NCBI GenBank assembly: GCA_910585155.1
Contig: CAJUEC010000002.1
Span: 62,001 to 126,000 of the forward strand
DNA length: 64,000 nt
DNA from: an uncultured Oscillospiraceae bacterium
GTDB taxonomy: Bacteria; Bacillota; Clostridia; Oscillospirales; Oscillospiraceae
Direction: 5' to 3'
Shown: positions 1 to 7,701 of the stretch, in pieces
Layout of the letters: each line of letters opens with the position of its first letter
How positions within the stretch are numbered: position 1 is the stretch's first letter
Notes under the pieces: model-generated
Database searches by the model: none
What the model was told of the DNA's origin: nothing
Seen by the model: the letters and a program-made list of their open reading frames with translations, nothing else
Translations under genes and position numbers: made by a program

Positions 1-22
1 ACGTTCCCTATATTCTTTCCCT

Positions 23-51
23 AGTATACCGCCTTTCCGGTTCCATTGCAA
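23..51 (-). promoter_or_regulatory. sigma-A type promoter reading off the left edge
   Basis: On the minus strand a TTGCAA -35 box (46-51) and a TATACT -10 box (23-28) are separated by exactly 17 bases. The gene it drives would lie outside the window to the left. Two other promoters here (before asnS and before rimP) also use TTGCAA with a similar spacing. Confidence 0.6.
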
Positions 52-70
52 GGCTTTCTTTTGAACTTTC

Positions 71-239
71 CCTAAGGAAGCACTGATTCAATACGCCTGC
101 GGCGCTTTGCGGATCTTCTGCGCCAGGATTTTGCTGCAATTTCTTGAAACAAACACAATTATTCCTGGGGAATTGCGCCGCGTCCTGGCACAAAATCTCT
201 CGAAAATCGCTCTTGCGGATTGAATCTGTCCTTCCCTAA
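71..239. repeat. 169-bp element with imperfect 25-bp terminal inverted repeats
   Basis: The ends are imperfect inverted repeats: CTAAGGAAGCACTGATTCAA on the left and the complement of a TTGAATCTGTCCTTCCCTAA-type end on the right, 20 of 25 positions matching. There is no coding capacity, so it resembles a non-autonomous miniature element. The same end motif (CCCTAGGGAAGGGCTGATTC) recurs near 62321-62340. The 337 bases before the first gene hold only the edge promoter, this element and the terminator below. Confidence 0.5.
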
Positions 240-254
240 TTCCCGCCGCCGGTC

Positions 255-283
255 AAAAAGCCGCCCCGGAAGGCCGGGGCGGC
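255..283 (-). terminator. Rho-independent terminator of the first acetyltransferase gene
   Basis: GCCGCCCCGG and CCGGGGCGGC form a 10-bp GC stem (260-283), followed on the minus strand by TTTTT and positioned just after the gene ending at 338. Confidence 0.75.
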
Positions 284-337
284 AGGGGGTGCCAGATTCG
301 GTGAGAGGGGACGGGTGTGCGGGGAAGGGGGGGCCCG

Positions 338-814
338 TCACAGGATGGTCTCCATCCCGATCTTCTGGGGCTTGAGGCCCAGCTTCTCATAAAACCGCAG
401 CGCGCCGGTGTTGGCCGCCCACACGTTGAGGGTCACATTGTAGCACCCGCTTTTTTTCGCGTAATCCAGGACGTGGCGGTACAGCAGGCGGCCGATGTGC
501 CCGCCCCGGGCGGCCTCGTCCACGCACAGGTCGTCGATGTAGAGGGTTTTCACGTCCGCCATGCTGCCGCCGGCGGGAGGCTGCTGGTGGACGCAAAAGG
601 CGTAGCCCAGGACGCAGCCGCCCCCGTCCGCCACAAAGACGGGCCGGCTGTCGTCCGTCAGGATCTGCCGGAGGGCATCGTCCCGGTATTTCCGCTCCCC
701 CGCCTTGAACAGGTCGGGGCGGGCGTCGCTGTGCACCTTGTGGACCTGGAGGAGCAGGGAGCCGATGGCCGGGATATCCCGCTCCTCCGCCCTGCGTATT
801 TTGATGCTGTCCAT
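338..814 (-). CDS. GNAT family N-acetyltransferase
   Basis: A 158-residue GCN5-related acetyltransferase that should move an acetyl group from acetyl-CoA to an unidentified amine. The family acetyl-CoA loop is visible in the stretch VDEAARGGHIGRLLYRHV, and the C-terminal NTGALRFYEKLGL motif is typical. The reading frame extends further upstream, but the start at 814 is preferred: GGAG lies 7 bases before the ATG and the extension runs through repeat DNA. It lies beyond ribF on the same strand, across a 241-base repeat-filled gap, and has its own terminator. Substrate cannot be predicted. Confidence 0.85.
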   Translation of the reverse strand: MDSIKIRRAEERDIPAIGSLLLQVHKVHSDARPDLFKAGERKYRDDALRQILTDDSRPVFVADGGGCVLGYAFCVHQQPPAGGSMADVKTLYIDDLCVDEAARGGHIGRLLYRHVLDYAKKSGCYNVTLNVWAANTGALRFYEKLGLKPQKIGMETIL

Positions 815-1055
815 GCCGCAACTCCTTCTTGATTGCGCTGTGCCAATGGCCTCAGCGCGCCTCTGCACGCTTCGGCTATTGGCACAGCTGTTCAGAAGCT
901 GTACCAATAAACTCAGCATACATCTTCGCGGCCAAAATTGTCGATGAGCCGCGTTAAAAAATCTTGAAATACACAAAGTATTCCCGCGATTTTTTGCCTT
1001 GCCATTGGCAATTTTGTCTCGCAAATCTGCACGCTTCGGCTATTGGCACAGCTTC
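815..1055. repeat. hairpin-rich intergenic repeat between ribF and the GNAT gene
   Basis: A direct repeat GCACGCTTCGGCTATTGGCA occurs at about 867-886 and again at about 1031-1050, and an inverted partner (TGCCAATGGCC) lies at about 840-850, so stems can form. A central part (TTGAAATACACAAAGTATTC) matches, on the opposite strand and with one or two changes, a stretch at about 62234-62260. No gene is visible. Confidence 0.5.
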
Positions 1056-1970
1056 TCAGTTTTTTTCCAGCGCCTGGGCAAAATACGCCCGGGTCTGCCG
1101 GGCATTTTCCAGGATGGCGCTGCGCAGCGCCTCCACCGAGGGGAAGCGCCGCTCCGGCCGCAGCCGGGTGAACAGCTCCACCCGGACGTGCTGCCCGTAG
1201 AGGTCCCCCTGGTAGTCCAGGATCCAGGGCTCCACGGTGACGGCAGTCTGGTCCGTGTTCACGGTGGGGCGGGTGCCCACGTTGGTCACCGCCAGCCGGG
1301 TCTCCCCGCCGGGCAGGCGCACCCGGGCGGCGTATACCCCGAAGGCGGGGGCGGCCACTCCCTCGGGCACCAGCAGGTTGGCGGTGGGGATGCCCATGGC
1401 CCGGCCCAGCTCCTGGCCGTGGATCACGGTGCCGGAGAGGATGTGAGGGTGGCCCAAAAACCGCCTGGCCTGCGCCACCATGCCATCCCGCACCAGAGTG
1501 CGGATGTGGGTGGAGGAGATGGTGATCCCGTCCAGCTCCACCTTGGGGATGATGTCGCAGCCCATGCCCAGCCTGCGGCAGCGGTCCGCCAGCCGGTCCG
1601 GGTTTCCCTCCCCCCGGCGGCCGAAGTGGAAGTCGTGCCCGGCCACCACATGCGCCACCCCCAGCTCCCGCTGGAGGTAGTCGGCCACAAAGTCCTGCCA
1701 GTCCATGTCTCGCATCACGTCAAAGGGGGCCACCACCACCTCCTGGATGCCGTACAGCTCCCGCATGAGGGCGGCCCGATCCTCCACCCCGGTGAGCAGT
1801 GGAACCGCCTTTCCCGTCAGGGCGGCGGCGGGGCTGCGGTCGAAGGTGAAGGCGCAGGGGACGGCGCCCAGCGCCTGGGCCCGGGCCCCCACGGTGCGCA
1901 GCAGCGCCCCGTGGCCCAGATGCACCCCGTCAAAAAAGCCCAGGGCGATCACTCGCCGTTGTTTATCCAT
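1056..1970 (-). CDS. ribF: bifunctional riboflavin kinase / FAD synthetase
   Basis: RibF phosphorylates riboflavin to FMN and adenylylates FMN to FAD in the cytoplasm. The N-terminal nucleotidyltransferase domain shows the (H/G)xGH-type motif GFFDGVHLGHGALL and ISSTHIR. The C-terminal riboflavin kinase domain carries GRAMGIPTANL and the TVEPWILDYQGDLYG region. The length, 304 residues, is normal. The start has a GAGGTG ribosome site about 10 bases upstream. It closes the truB-ribF pair of the infB operon, but a 68-bp TGTAGGGG element now separates the two genes. Confidence 0.95.
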   Translation of the reverse strand: MDKQRRVIALGFFDGVHLGHGALLRTVGARAQALGAVPCAFTFDRSPAAALTGKAVPLLTGVEDRAALMRELYGIQEVVVAPFDVMRDMDWQDFVADYLQRELGVAHVVAGHDFHFGRRGEGNPDRLADRCRRLGMGCDIIPKVELDGITISSTHIRTLVRDGMVAQARRFLGHPHILSGTVIHGQELGRAMGIPTANLLVPEGVAAPAFGVYAARVRLPGGETRLAVTNVGTRPTVNTDQTAVTVEPWILDYQGDLYGQHVRVELFTRLRPERRFPSVEALRSAILENARQTRAYFAQALEKN

Positions 1971-1985
1971 TGGAAATTACACCTC

Positions 1986-2053
1986 TGTAAAGGCGCACAG
2001 GGTGCGCCCTGATTCATTGCACGGCAGCTGCGGGCGCACGGTGCGCCCCTACA
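1986..2053 (-). repeat. 68-bp TGTAGGGG-ended miniature element between truB and ribF
   Basis: In gene orientation it begins TGTAGGGGCGCAC and ends GTGCGCCTTTACA, nearly perfect inverted termini, with additional GCGCAC/GTGCGC stems inside. The direct repeat GAGGTGTA flanks it (plus-strand TACACCTC at 1978-1985 and 2050-2057), consistent with a target duplication. The TAG stop codon of truB is formed by the element's first bases. Confidence 0.65.
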
Positions 2054-2933
2054 CCTCGAAAAAGTTCTTGATGGTGGTGAGCGTTTTGCCCACAACTCTG
2101 CCAAGGGCCAAAAATGTCCGATCCGCGCCGTATACCCGGTAGTCGCCGTCCGGGAGGGCGCAGGCGGTCAGCGCCGCGCCGTTGCGGATCTTTTTCTCCG
2201 CGGCGGCGGTTTTCAGCACCAGCACCGGCAGGCCGGCAAAGAGGGCGTCCACCGGCAGCAGGAGGGACTCCCCCTCCCCCCGGTCCACGGCGGCCTGGAC
2301 CGCCTCTAATGTAACGCTGTCAGCCAGGGTAAAGCCCGCCGCCTTCACACGCCGCAGGGAGGACATGCAGCCCCCGCAGCCCAGGGCTTGTCCCACGTCG
2401 TGGCACAGGGTACGGACATAGGTGCCCTTGGAGCACACCACCCGCAGGGTGAAATCCTCCCCTGCGTCCGGCCAGCCCTCCAGCTCCAGGGCGTGGATGG
2501 TCACCGGCCGTGGCTTGCGCTCCACCTCTTTGCCCTTTCGGGCCAGCTCGTACAGCTTTTTGCCGTTGATTTTGATGGCGGAGTACATGGGCGGCACCTG
2601 CTCAATGTCCCCGGTGAACCCCTCCAGCACCTGGCGGAGCCGCTCGCCGCTCACGTCCGCGGGCCGTTCCTCCAGCACCTCCCCGGTGGTGTCCTGGGTG
2701 TTGGTGACAACGCCAAGTTTTAATCCGGTGATGTACTCCTTATCGGAATCGGCGGCGAACTCCACCGCCCGGGTGGCCCGGCCGATGAACACAGGGAGCA
2801 CCCCGGTGGCCATGGGGTCCAGGGTGCCGGCGTGGCCCACCCGCTTTTCGCGGAACATTCCCCGCAGCTTGGCGCACACGTCCATGGAGGTCCAGCCGGC
2901 AGGCTTGTCGATGATAATGATACCGTTTGCCAT
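2049..2933 (-). CDS. truB: tRNA pseudouridine(55) synthase
   Basis: TruB converts U55 of tRNA T-loops to pseudouridine. The catalytic aspartate lies in the signature GHAGTLDPMATGVLPV near residue 40, and IIIDKPAGWTS at the N terminus is also typical. At 294 residues it is full length, including the C-terminal extension. It follows nrnA with a 3-base gap. Its final codons read GAG GTG TAG, and the TAG comes from the adjoining miniature element; before insertion the same place probably read GAG GTG TAA, so the protein end is unchanged. Confidence 0.95.
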   Translation of the reverse strand: MANGIIIIDKPAGWTSMDVCAKLRGMFREKRVGHAGTLDPMATGVLPVFIGRATRAVEFAADSDKEYITGLKLGVVTNTQDTTGEVLEERPADVSGERLRQVLEGFTGDIEQVPPMYSAIKINGKKLYELARKGKEVERKPRPVTIHALELEGWPDAGEDFTLRVVCSKGTYVRTLCHDVGQALGCGGCMSSLRRVKAAGFTLADSVTLEAVQAAVDRGEGESLLLPVDALFAGLPVLVLKTAAAEKKIRNGAALTACALPDGDYRVYGADRTFLALGRVVGKTLTTIKNFFEV

Positions 2934-2936
2934 AGC

Positions 2937-3896
2937 TCAATCCTGATTGGGCTGGCTCAATTGGTCATCGATGGCGGCCAGGATGGCGGCCTCCGCCTCG
3001 GCTACCGTTCCCTTGACGGTGCAGCCCGAGGCGGCCTTGTGTCCGCCCCCGCCCAAGCGGGCGCACACCCTGGTGGCGTTGAGCTCGTCCGCCTTGGTGC
3101 GCACGGAGATGCGGCACTCGCCCCCCTGGTGCTCCCGGATGGTGGCGGTGTGGAGCACACCCTTGAGCTGGCCCAGGAAGGCGGCGATGTCGTCCGTGTC
3201 CTCGCTGGTGGCGCCGGCCTGAGCGATCAGCTCCAGAGAGATGGGGGCCACCGCCACCGTGCCCTGATGATAGAGGTGCATATGCTCAACGATCAGGCTT
3301 TCCAGCTTCATCCGGGCCACCGACTTGGTGCGGAAGTGCCGTTTGTTCAGCGCCTGGAAGTCAATCCCCTGCTCCATCAGCGCCGCCGCCGCCCGGTGGG
3401 TGTGGGGGGTGGTGTTGGCGTAGACGAAGCAGCCGCAGTCGGTGGCGATGGCCACGTACAGCGGCGTGGCGATCTCCCCGTCCATGGTCCCCAGCTCGCC
3501 GCAGATCTTCCAGATGATCTCCCCGCAGGCGGCCTTGTCCGCCTCCAGGCAGGTCTCTTTGGCGAAGAACTCCTGGGAGGGGTGGTGGTCGATGGCCAGG
3601 TCAATGCGGCCCTTCCAGGCCAGGGCGTTGTCAGGAAGCAGATTCTCAGTGGCCACGTCGGTGCTCACCACCGTGTCTGGAGTGAAGCCCTCAGGGGCGG
3701 TGAGCCCGTCCAGATAGCCCCCCAGCAGGGCGGTGGCGTCTTCATTGAGCAGAACGTGGGCGGTCTTGCCCAGCCTGCGCAGGGCGCGGCACAGCCCGGC
3801 GGCGCAGCCGATGGTGTCCCCGTCGGGCCGCTTGTGGGTCAAAATCAGGTAATTATCGTGGGCGGCCAGAAACGCCGCCGCTTCCCGGTAGTCCAT
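2937..3896 (-). CDS. nrnA: DHH-family bifunctional oligoribonuclease / pAp phosphatase
   Basis: A 319-residue DHH/DHHA1 phosphoesterase of the NrnA type, which degrades nanoRNAs and dephosphorylates 3'-phosphoadenosine 5'-phosphate. Metal-binding motifs are present: HKRPDGDTIG near the start, AIDHHPS (DHH) near residue 105, and the DHHA1 signature LGGGGHKAASG near residue 285. It lies between rbfA and truB with 3-base gaps on both sides, the usual Firmicute order, so it should be translated as part of the infB operon. Confidence 0.92.
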   Translation of the reverse strand: MDYREAAAFLAAHDNYLILTHKRPDGDTIGCAAGLCRALRRLGKTAHVLLNEDATALLGGYLDGLTAPEGFTPDTVVSTDVATENLLPDNALAWKGRIDLAIDHHPSQEFFAKETCLEADKAACGEIIWKICGELGTMDGEIATPLYVAIATDCGCFVYANTTPHTHRAAAALMEQGIDFQALNKRHFRTKSVARMKLESLIVEHMHLYHQGTVAVAPISLELIAQAGATSEDTDDIAAFLGQLKGVLHTATIREHQGGECRISVRTKADELNATRVCARLGGGGHKAASGCTVKGTVAEAEAAILAAIDDQLSQPNQD

Positions 3897-3899
3897 GGC

Positions 3900-4295
3900 T
3901 CAGTCCTCCTCATCCAGCACGATGTGGGCGTTGGCGGGGTTGGGGGGCTTGACCACATCGGGGTCCCGCAGCAGGTCCAGGATGTGGGCCCCCTTGTCGA
4001 TGGAGTCATCCCGGACAAAGGACAGCTCCGGGGTGTTGCGCAGGTTCAGGGCACGGCCCAGCTCCCGGCGCAGGTATCCGGCGGCGGATTTCAGGCCCTT
4101 CAAGAGCTGGGCACTGCTGTCCTTGTTCAGGGCGCTGACGTAGATTTTGGCGTATTTCAGGTCGGGGGTGGCCTCCACGGCGGTGACGGACACCATGCCG
4201 GCCCCGGCCACCCGGGGGTCCTTCACCGTGGGGATGAGGGAGGCCAGCTCCCGCTGGATCTCCTCGTTGACGCGGCCGATGCGATTGCTTGGCAT
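3900..4295 (-). CDS. rbfA: ribosome-binding factor A
   Basis: RbfA is a 30S maturation factor that binds 16S rRNA near helix 1. The 131-residue protein has the family's single KH-like domain, with RIGRVNEEIQRELASLI, DPRVAG and DLKYAKIYVS visible. It sits in the standard infB-rbfA-nrnA-truB order, except that a 50-residue ORF and an acetyltransferase gene lie between infB and rbfA here. Confidence 0.95.
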   Translation of the reverse strand: MPSNRIGRVNEEIQRELASLIPTVKDPRVAGAGMVSVTAVEATPDLKYAKIYVSALNKDSSAQLLKGLKSAAGYLRRELGRALNLRNTPELSFVRDDSIDKGAHILDLLRDPDVVKPPNPANAHIVLDEED

Positions 4296-4327
4296 AGCGT
4301 TCTCCTTTTTTTGTGGAATGATTGTGG

Positions 4328-4858
4328 TTACAAAGCCCGGGCCAGTTCCAACCGCACCTCCCGCTTTTCCACGTCGGTTTGGGAATAGGAGGTCAGATCA
4401 AAGCCAATCAGGGAAAATCCATGTTTGCGGTAAAATTGAATGGCGGGGTCGTTACAACTTTGAGTTTCCAGCACCAGTGCCCTGGCTCCTGCCTTCCGGG
4501 CGGCAGAGACGGCGGTTTCCATCAGACGGCCTCCGATTCCCCGATGCCGGACGCCGTCTGCCACCCAAATATTCGATATGCGCATCCGGTTATTCCAGCG
4601 TTCGTGGCTCAGTTCCAGATAGCCCACGGTTTGCCCCTCTTGCTCTGCGCCAAAGAGCTGTGGTTCCTCCAGCCAGTCGCCAAGCAGCCGGTCCTTGAAT
4701 TCCCGCTCCTCGGTTTGGCCGAAAGGGCGTCGCTCCAGGGCGGCTCGCCATCCCTCTGGCCCTTCCTGAATCGCAACGTCATAATAATAGTCTGTCCTGT
4801 AATGAAAGGTCAATTCCCGGCCCTTTTCTTCCGGGCCAAGGGGAATGATTTGAAGCAT
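4328..4858 (-). CDS. GNAT family N-acetyltransferase
   Basis: A 176-residue acetyltransferase with the acetyl-CoA loop VRHRGIGGRLMETAV and the C-terminal signature PAIQFYRKHGFSLIGF. The start at 4858 is chosen because AGGAG lies 7 bases before it. It is inserted between infB and rbfA, where most relatives have no gene, and is preceded by a terminator, so it may be partly uncoupled from infB. Its target is unknown. RimI-like ribosomal protein acetylation would fit the neighbourhood, but nothing in the sequence shows it. Confidence 0.85.
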   Translation of the reverse strand: MLQIIPLGPEEKGRELTFHYRTDYYYDVAIQEGPEGWRAALERRPFGQTEEREFKDRLLGDWLEEPQLFGAEQEGQTVGYLELSHERWNNRMRISNIWVADGVRHRGIGGRLMETAVSAARKAGARALVLETQSCNDPAIQFYRKHGFSLIGFDLTSYSQTDVEKREVRLELARAL

Positions 4859-4875
4859 TGTTCGGCTCCTTTCCC

Positions 4876-4907
4876 ACAAAAAGGGGGCGGGCGAAGCCGC
4901 CCGCCCC
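4876..4907 (-). terminator. terminator inside the infB-rbfA interval
   Basis: The stem GGGGCGGGCG/CGCCCGCCCC with a 4-base loop region is followed on the minus strand by CTTTTT. It lies just after the 50-residue ORF and before the GNAT gene. Confidence 0.65.
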
Positions 4908-4915
4908 AAGCCCTT

Positions 4916-5068
4916 TTACTTTTGGTCTGCTGTTGTCACGTAAACCCGGATGATTTTTTTGATCTCTTCTTTTGTATAAACCTCTTGGGATGGGTCCTCA
5001 TCGATGATGTTGCACAGGTCAAACGCCATGGCTTTTCTGGTGTCCTGCCTCTCAGCTTCTGTTCCCAT
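4916..5068 (-). CDS. 50-residue hypothetical protein
   Basis: A small ORF beginning MGTEAERQDTRKAMAFDLCN and ending IRVYVTTADQK. AAGGAG lies 8 bases before the ATG, which supports translation. The protein is predicted soluble, mixed charge, probably one or two helices, with no cysteine pair or membrane segment. It directly follows the displaced second copy of the infB 3' end and precedes a terminator, so it would be transcribed with infB. I do not recognise the family. Confidence 0.6.
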   Translation of the reverse strand: MGTEAERQDTRKAMAFDLCNIIDEDPSQEVYTKEEIKKIIRVYVTTADQK

Positions 5069-5098
5069 ACCATACACTCCTTTCGACTCCCAGCCTGC

Positions 5099-5183
5099 TT
5101 ATACCTCAATCTGCTCCATCTGGAAGGCCTCGATGATGTCGCCCTCCTTGATGTCGCTGTACTTCTCTATCCCAATGCCGCAC
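5099..5183 (-). repeat. displaced second copy of the infB 3' end
   Basis: These 85 bases match the last 85 bases of infB (5329-5413) with two mismatches, both at synonymous third positions (GAT/GAC, ATC/ATA). The reading ends with the same GAG GTA TAA. The copy lacks its own start and is separated from infB by a 145-base structured insert. Confidence 0.9.
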
Positions 5184-5328
5184 GCCCCACAAAATCTCCG
5201 ATTTTGCGGGGGCCCCAAAGATTTTTCATGCTCGGGCGAAATGAATTCGCCCTGCGCAAATCTCCGCCTGCGGCTTCGATTTTACGCGCCATTCGGCGCG
5301 CCCCGCTGCACGGGGTACTCGTGCGGCA
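5184..5328 (-). repeat. structured insert between two copies of the infB 3' end
   Basis: In gene orientation the insert holds GGGGCGCGCCGAATGGCGCG, then GCCGCAGGCGGA, then a stem starting TGGGGCCCCCGCAAAATC and closing GATTTTGTGGGG next to the displaced copy. The same modules in the same order occur after asnS (34725-34914). No ORF is supported. Confidence 0.75.
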
Positions 5329-7689
5329 TTATACCTCAATCTGCTCCATCTGGAAGGCCTCGATGATGTCGCCCTCCTTGATATCGCTGTACTTCTCGAT
5401 CCCAATGCCGCACTCGTAGCCCCGGGCGACCTCCTTCACGCTGTCCTTGAAGCGCTGGAGGGAGTTCATCACGCCCTCGTGAATCACGATGCCGTCCCGG
5501 ACCAGCCGGATCTGGGCGTTCCGGGCCACCTTGCCGTCGGTGACGTAGCAGCCGGCCACAAAGCCCACCCCGGTGATCTTGTACACCTGGCGCACCTCGG
5601 CCTGGCCCAGGGCCACCTCCCGGAACTTGGGGGCCAGCATACCCTTCATGGCGGACTCAATCTCGTTGATGCAGTCGTAGATCACCCGGTACATCCGCAT
5701 ATCCACCTTGTTGCGCCCGGCGGAGTCGGCGGCGTTCTTGTCCGGGCGGACGTTGAAGCCCACGATGATGGCGTTGGAGGTGGTGGCCAGCATCACGTCG
5801 GACTCGTTGATGGCGCCCACCGCGCAGTGGATCACCCGCACCCGGACCTCCTCGTTGGAGATCTTCTCCAGGCTGGCCTTGACCGCCTCGGCGGAGCCCT
5901 GCACGTCCGCCTTGACGATGATGTTCAGGTCCTTCATCTCGCCCGCCTGGATCTGGCTGAACAGCTCCTCCAGGGACACCTTCTGCTTGGCCGCGCCGGT
6001 GGTGGCGTTCTTCATCTCGCTCTTGCGCTGCTCCACCAGCTCTCGGGCCATGCGCTCGTCGGCCACGGCGTGGAAGTCGTCGCCCGCGCCGGGCACCTCG
6101 CCCATGCCGATGATCTCTACGGGGACGGAGGGCCCCGCCTCCATGACCTTGTTGCCCTTGTAGTCGGTCATGGCCCGGACGCGGCCCACCGCCATGCCGG
6201 CGATGATCACGTCCCCCTGCTTCAGGGTGCCGTTCTGCACCAGCAGGGTGGCCACCGGGCCCCGGCCCTTGTCCAGCCGGGCCTCGATCACCGCGCCGTG
6301 GGCGGTGCGGTTGGGGTTGGCCTTCAGCTCCCGCATCTCGGCGGTCAGCGTGACCATCTCCAGCAGGGTCTCAATGCCCATGCCGGTTTTGGCGGAGATG
6401 GGGCAGATCACCGTGTCGCCGCCCCACTCGTCGGGCACCAGCCCGTGCTCGGTGAGCTGCTGCTTGATCCGCTCCGGGTTGGCCTCCGGCTTATCCATCT
6501 TGTTGATGGCCACGATGATGGGGATCTCGGCGGCCTTGGCGTGGTTGATGGACTCGATGGTCTGGGGCATGATGCCGTCGTCGGCGGCCACCACCAGGAT
6601 GGCCACGTCGGTGATCATGGCGCCCCGGGCCCGCATGGCGGTGAAGGCCTCATGGCCCGGCGTATCCAGGAAGGTGATGGGCTTGCCGTTTACCTCCACC
6701 TGGTAGGCGCCGATGTGCTGGGTGATGCCGCCGGCCTCGCCGGACACCACATTGGCGTTGCGGATATGGTCCAGCAGGGAGGTCTTGCCGTGGTCCACGT
6801 GGCCCATGACCACCACCACCGGGGCCCGGGAGACCAGATCCTCCTCCTTGTCCTCGGCGGTGTCGATGAGCCGCTCCTCGATGGTGACGATGACTTCCTT
6901 CTCCACCTTGCAGCCCAGCTCCATGGCCACCAGGGCGGCGGTGTCGTAGTCGATGATATCGCTGAGGGAGGCCATCACGCCGTTGCGGATGAGGCACTTG
7001 ACCACTTCCGCGCCGGTCTTTTTCATCCGGGAGGCCAGCTCGCCCACCCCGATCTCATCGGGGATTTTCACGGTGAGGGGGGTCTTTTTGGCGATCTCCA
7101 GCTGGAGGCGGCGCATCTTCTCCGCCTCTTCCTGCTTGCGCTTGCTGCCGAAGCTCTGGCCCCGGTTCCTGTTGTTTCGGTTCTGGAACTTCTGCTTGCC
7201 GGTCTGCATCCGGTTGGCCTTGTCGGGGGCCAGGTCCTCCAGGCGCTGGTCATACTTCTCCAGGTTGACCCCGCCGCCCTTGCGGGTGTCCACCACCTTT
7301 TTCTCCGGGGTGCGGCTGGCGGGCTTGGCCGGGGCGGACGGCTTGGGCTGCTCCTTCTGGCCGCCGGCGGGGGCGGGCGCGGCGCCCTTGCCCTGGGGGT
7401 GAGCCGGGGCGTCCTTCTGGGCGGCGGGCCTGGGCTGCTCCTGGGCCTTGGGGGCGGGGGCAGGCGGCTGCTTGGGCTCGTGGTACACGTCGGCGTAGAT
7501 GGACTCGATGGAATCCACCTGGTTGTGCTGGGTCAGATGCTCAAAAATGATGGACAGCTCCCGGTCGGTGAGGACCTTGGTGGGAGACACCGTCTCTTTG
7601 GTGTGCTCGGTGAGAATAGCGGTAATGGCTTTGGCTTGCATCCCAAAGTCTTTGGCCACATCCCGGGCGTTCAGTTTCGCAAGGCTCAA
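5329..7689 (-). CDS. infB: translation initiation factor IF-2
   Basis: IF-2 is the GTPase that places initiator tRNA on the 30S subunit. Visible parts: the N-terminal IF2N helix domain (LAKLNARDVAKDFGM), a Pro/Ala/Lys-rich linker (about residues 70-170), the G domain with GHVDHGKTSLLDHI, DTPGHEA and NKMDKP, then domains II-IV ending in YSDIKEGDIIEAF. The start is taken as TTG at 7689, 8 bases after AGGAGG; an upstream GTG overlaps that ribosome site. Length about 786 residues. The final 85 bases are duplicated downstream around a structured insert. Confidence 0.97.
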   Translation of the reverse strand: MSLAKLNARDVAKDFGMQAKAITAILTEHTKETVSPTKVLTDRELSIIFEHLTQHNQVDSIESIYADVYHEPKQPPAPAPKAQEQPRPAAQKDAPAHPQGKGAAPAPAGGQKEQPKPSAPAKPASRTPEKKVVDTRKGGGVNLEKYDQRLEDLAPDKANRMQTGKQKFQNRNNRNRGQSFGSKRKQEEAEKMRRLQLEIAKKTPLTVKIPDEIGVGELASRMKKTGAEVVKCLIRNGVMASLSDIIDYDTAALVAMELGCKVEKEVIVTIEERLIDTAEDKEEDLVSRAPVVVVMGHVDHGKTSLLDHIRNANVVSGEAGGITQHIGAYQVEVNGKPITFLDTPGHEAFTAMRARGAMITDVAILVVAADDGIMPQTIESINHAKAAEIPIIVAINKMDKPEANPERIKQQLTEHGLVPDEWGGDTVICPISAKTGMGIETLLEMVTLTAEMRELKANPNRTAHGAVIEARLDKGRGPVATLLVQNGTLKQGDVIIAGMAVGRVRAMTDYKGNKVMEAGPSVPVEIIGMGEVPGAGDDFHAVADERMARELVEQRKSEMKNATTGAAKQKVSLEELFSQIQAGEMKDLNIIVKADVQGSAEAVKASLEKISNEEVRVRVIHCAVGAINESDVMLATTSNAIIVGFNVRPDKNAADSAGRNKVDMRMYRVIYDCINEIESAMKGMLAPKFREVALGQAEVRQVYKITGVGFVAGCYVTDGKVARNAQIRLVRDGIVIHEGVMNSLQRFKDSVKEVARGYECGIGIEKYSDIKEGDIIEAFQMEQIEV

Positions 7690-7701
7690 ACAGGCCACCT
7701 C

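Noticed and set aside
815..1024. 70-residue N-terminal extension of the first GNAT protein
   Set aside because: The extension reads through repeat DNA and the ribosome site sits at the later ATG at 814.
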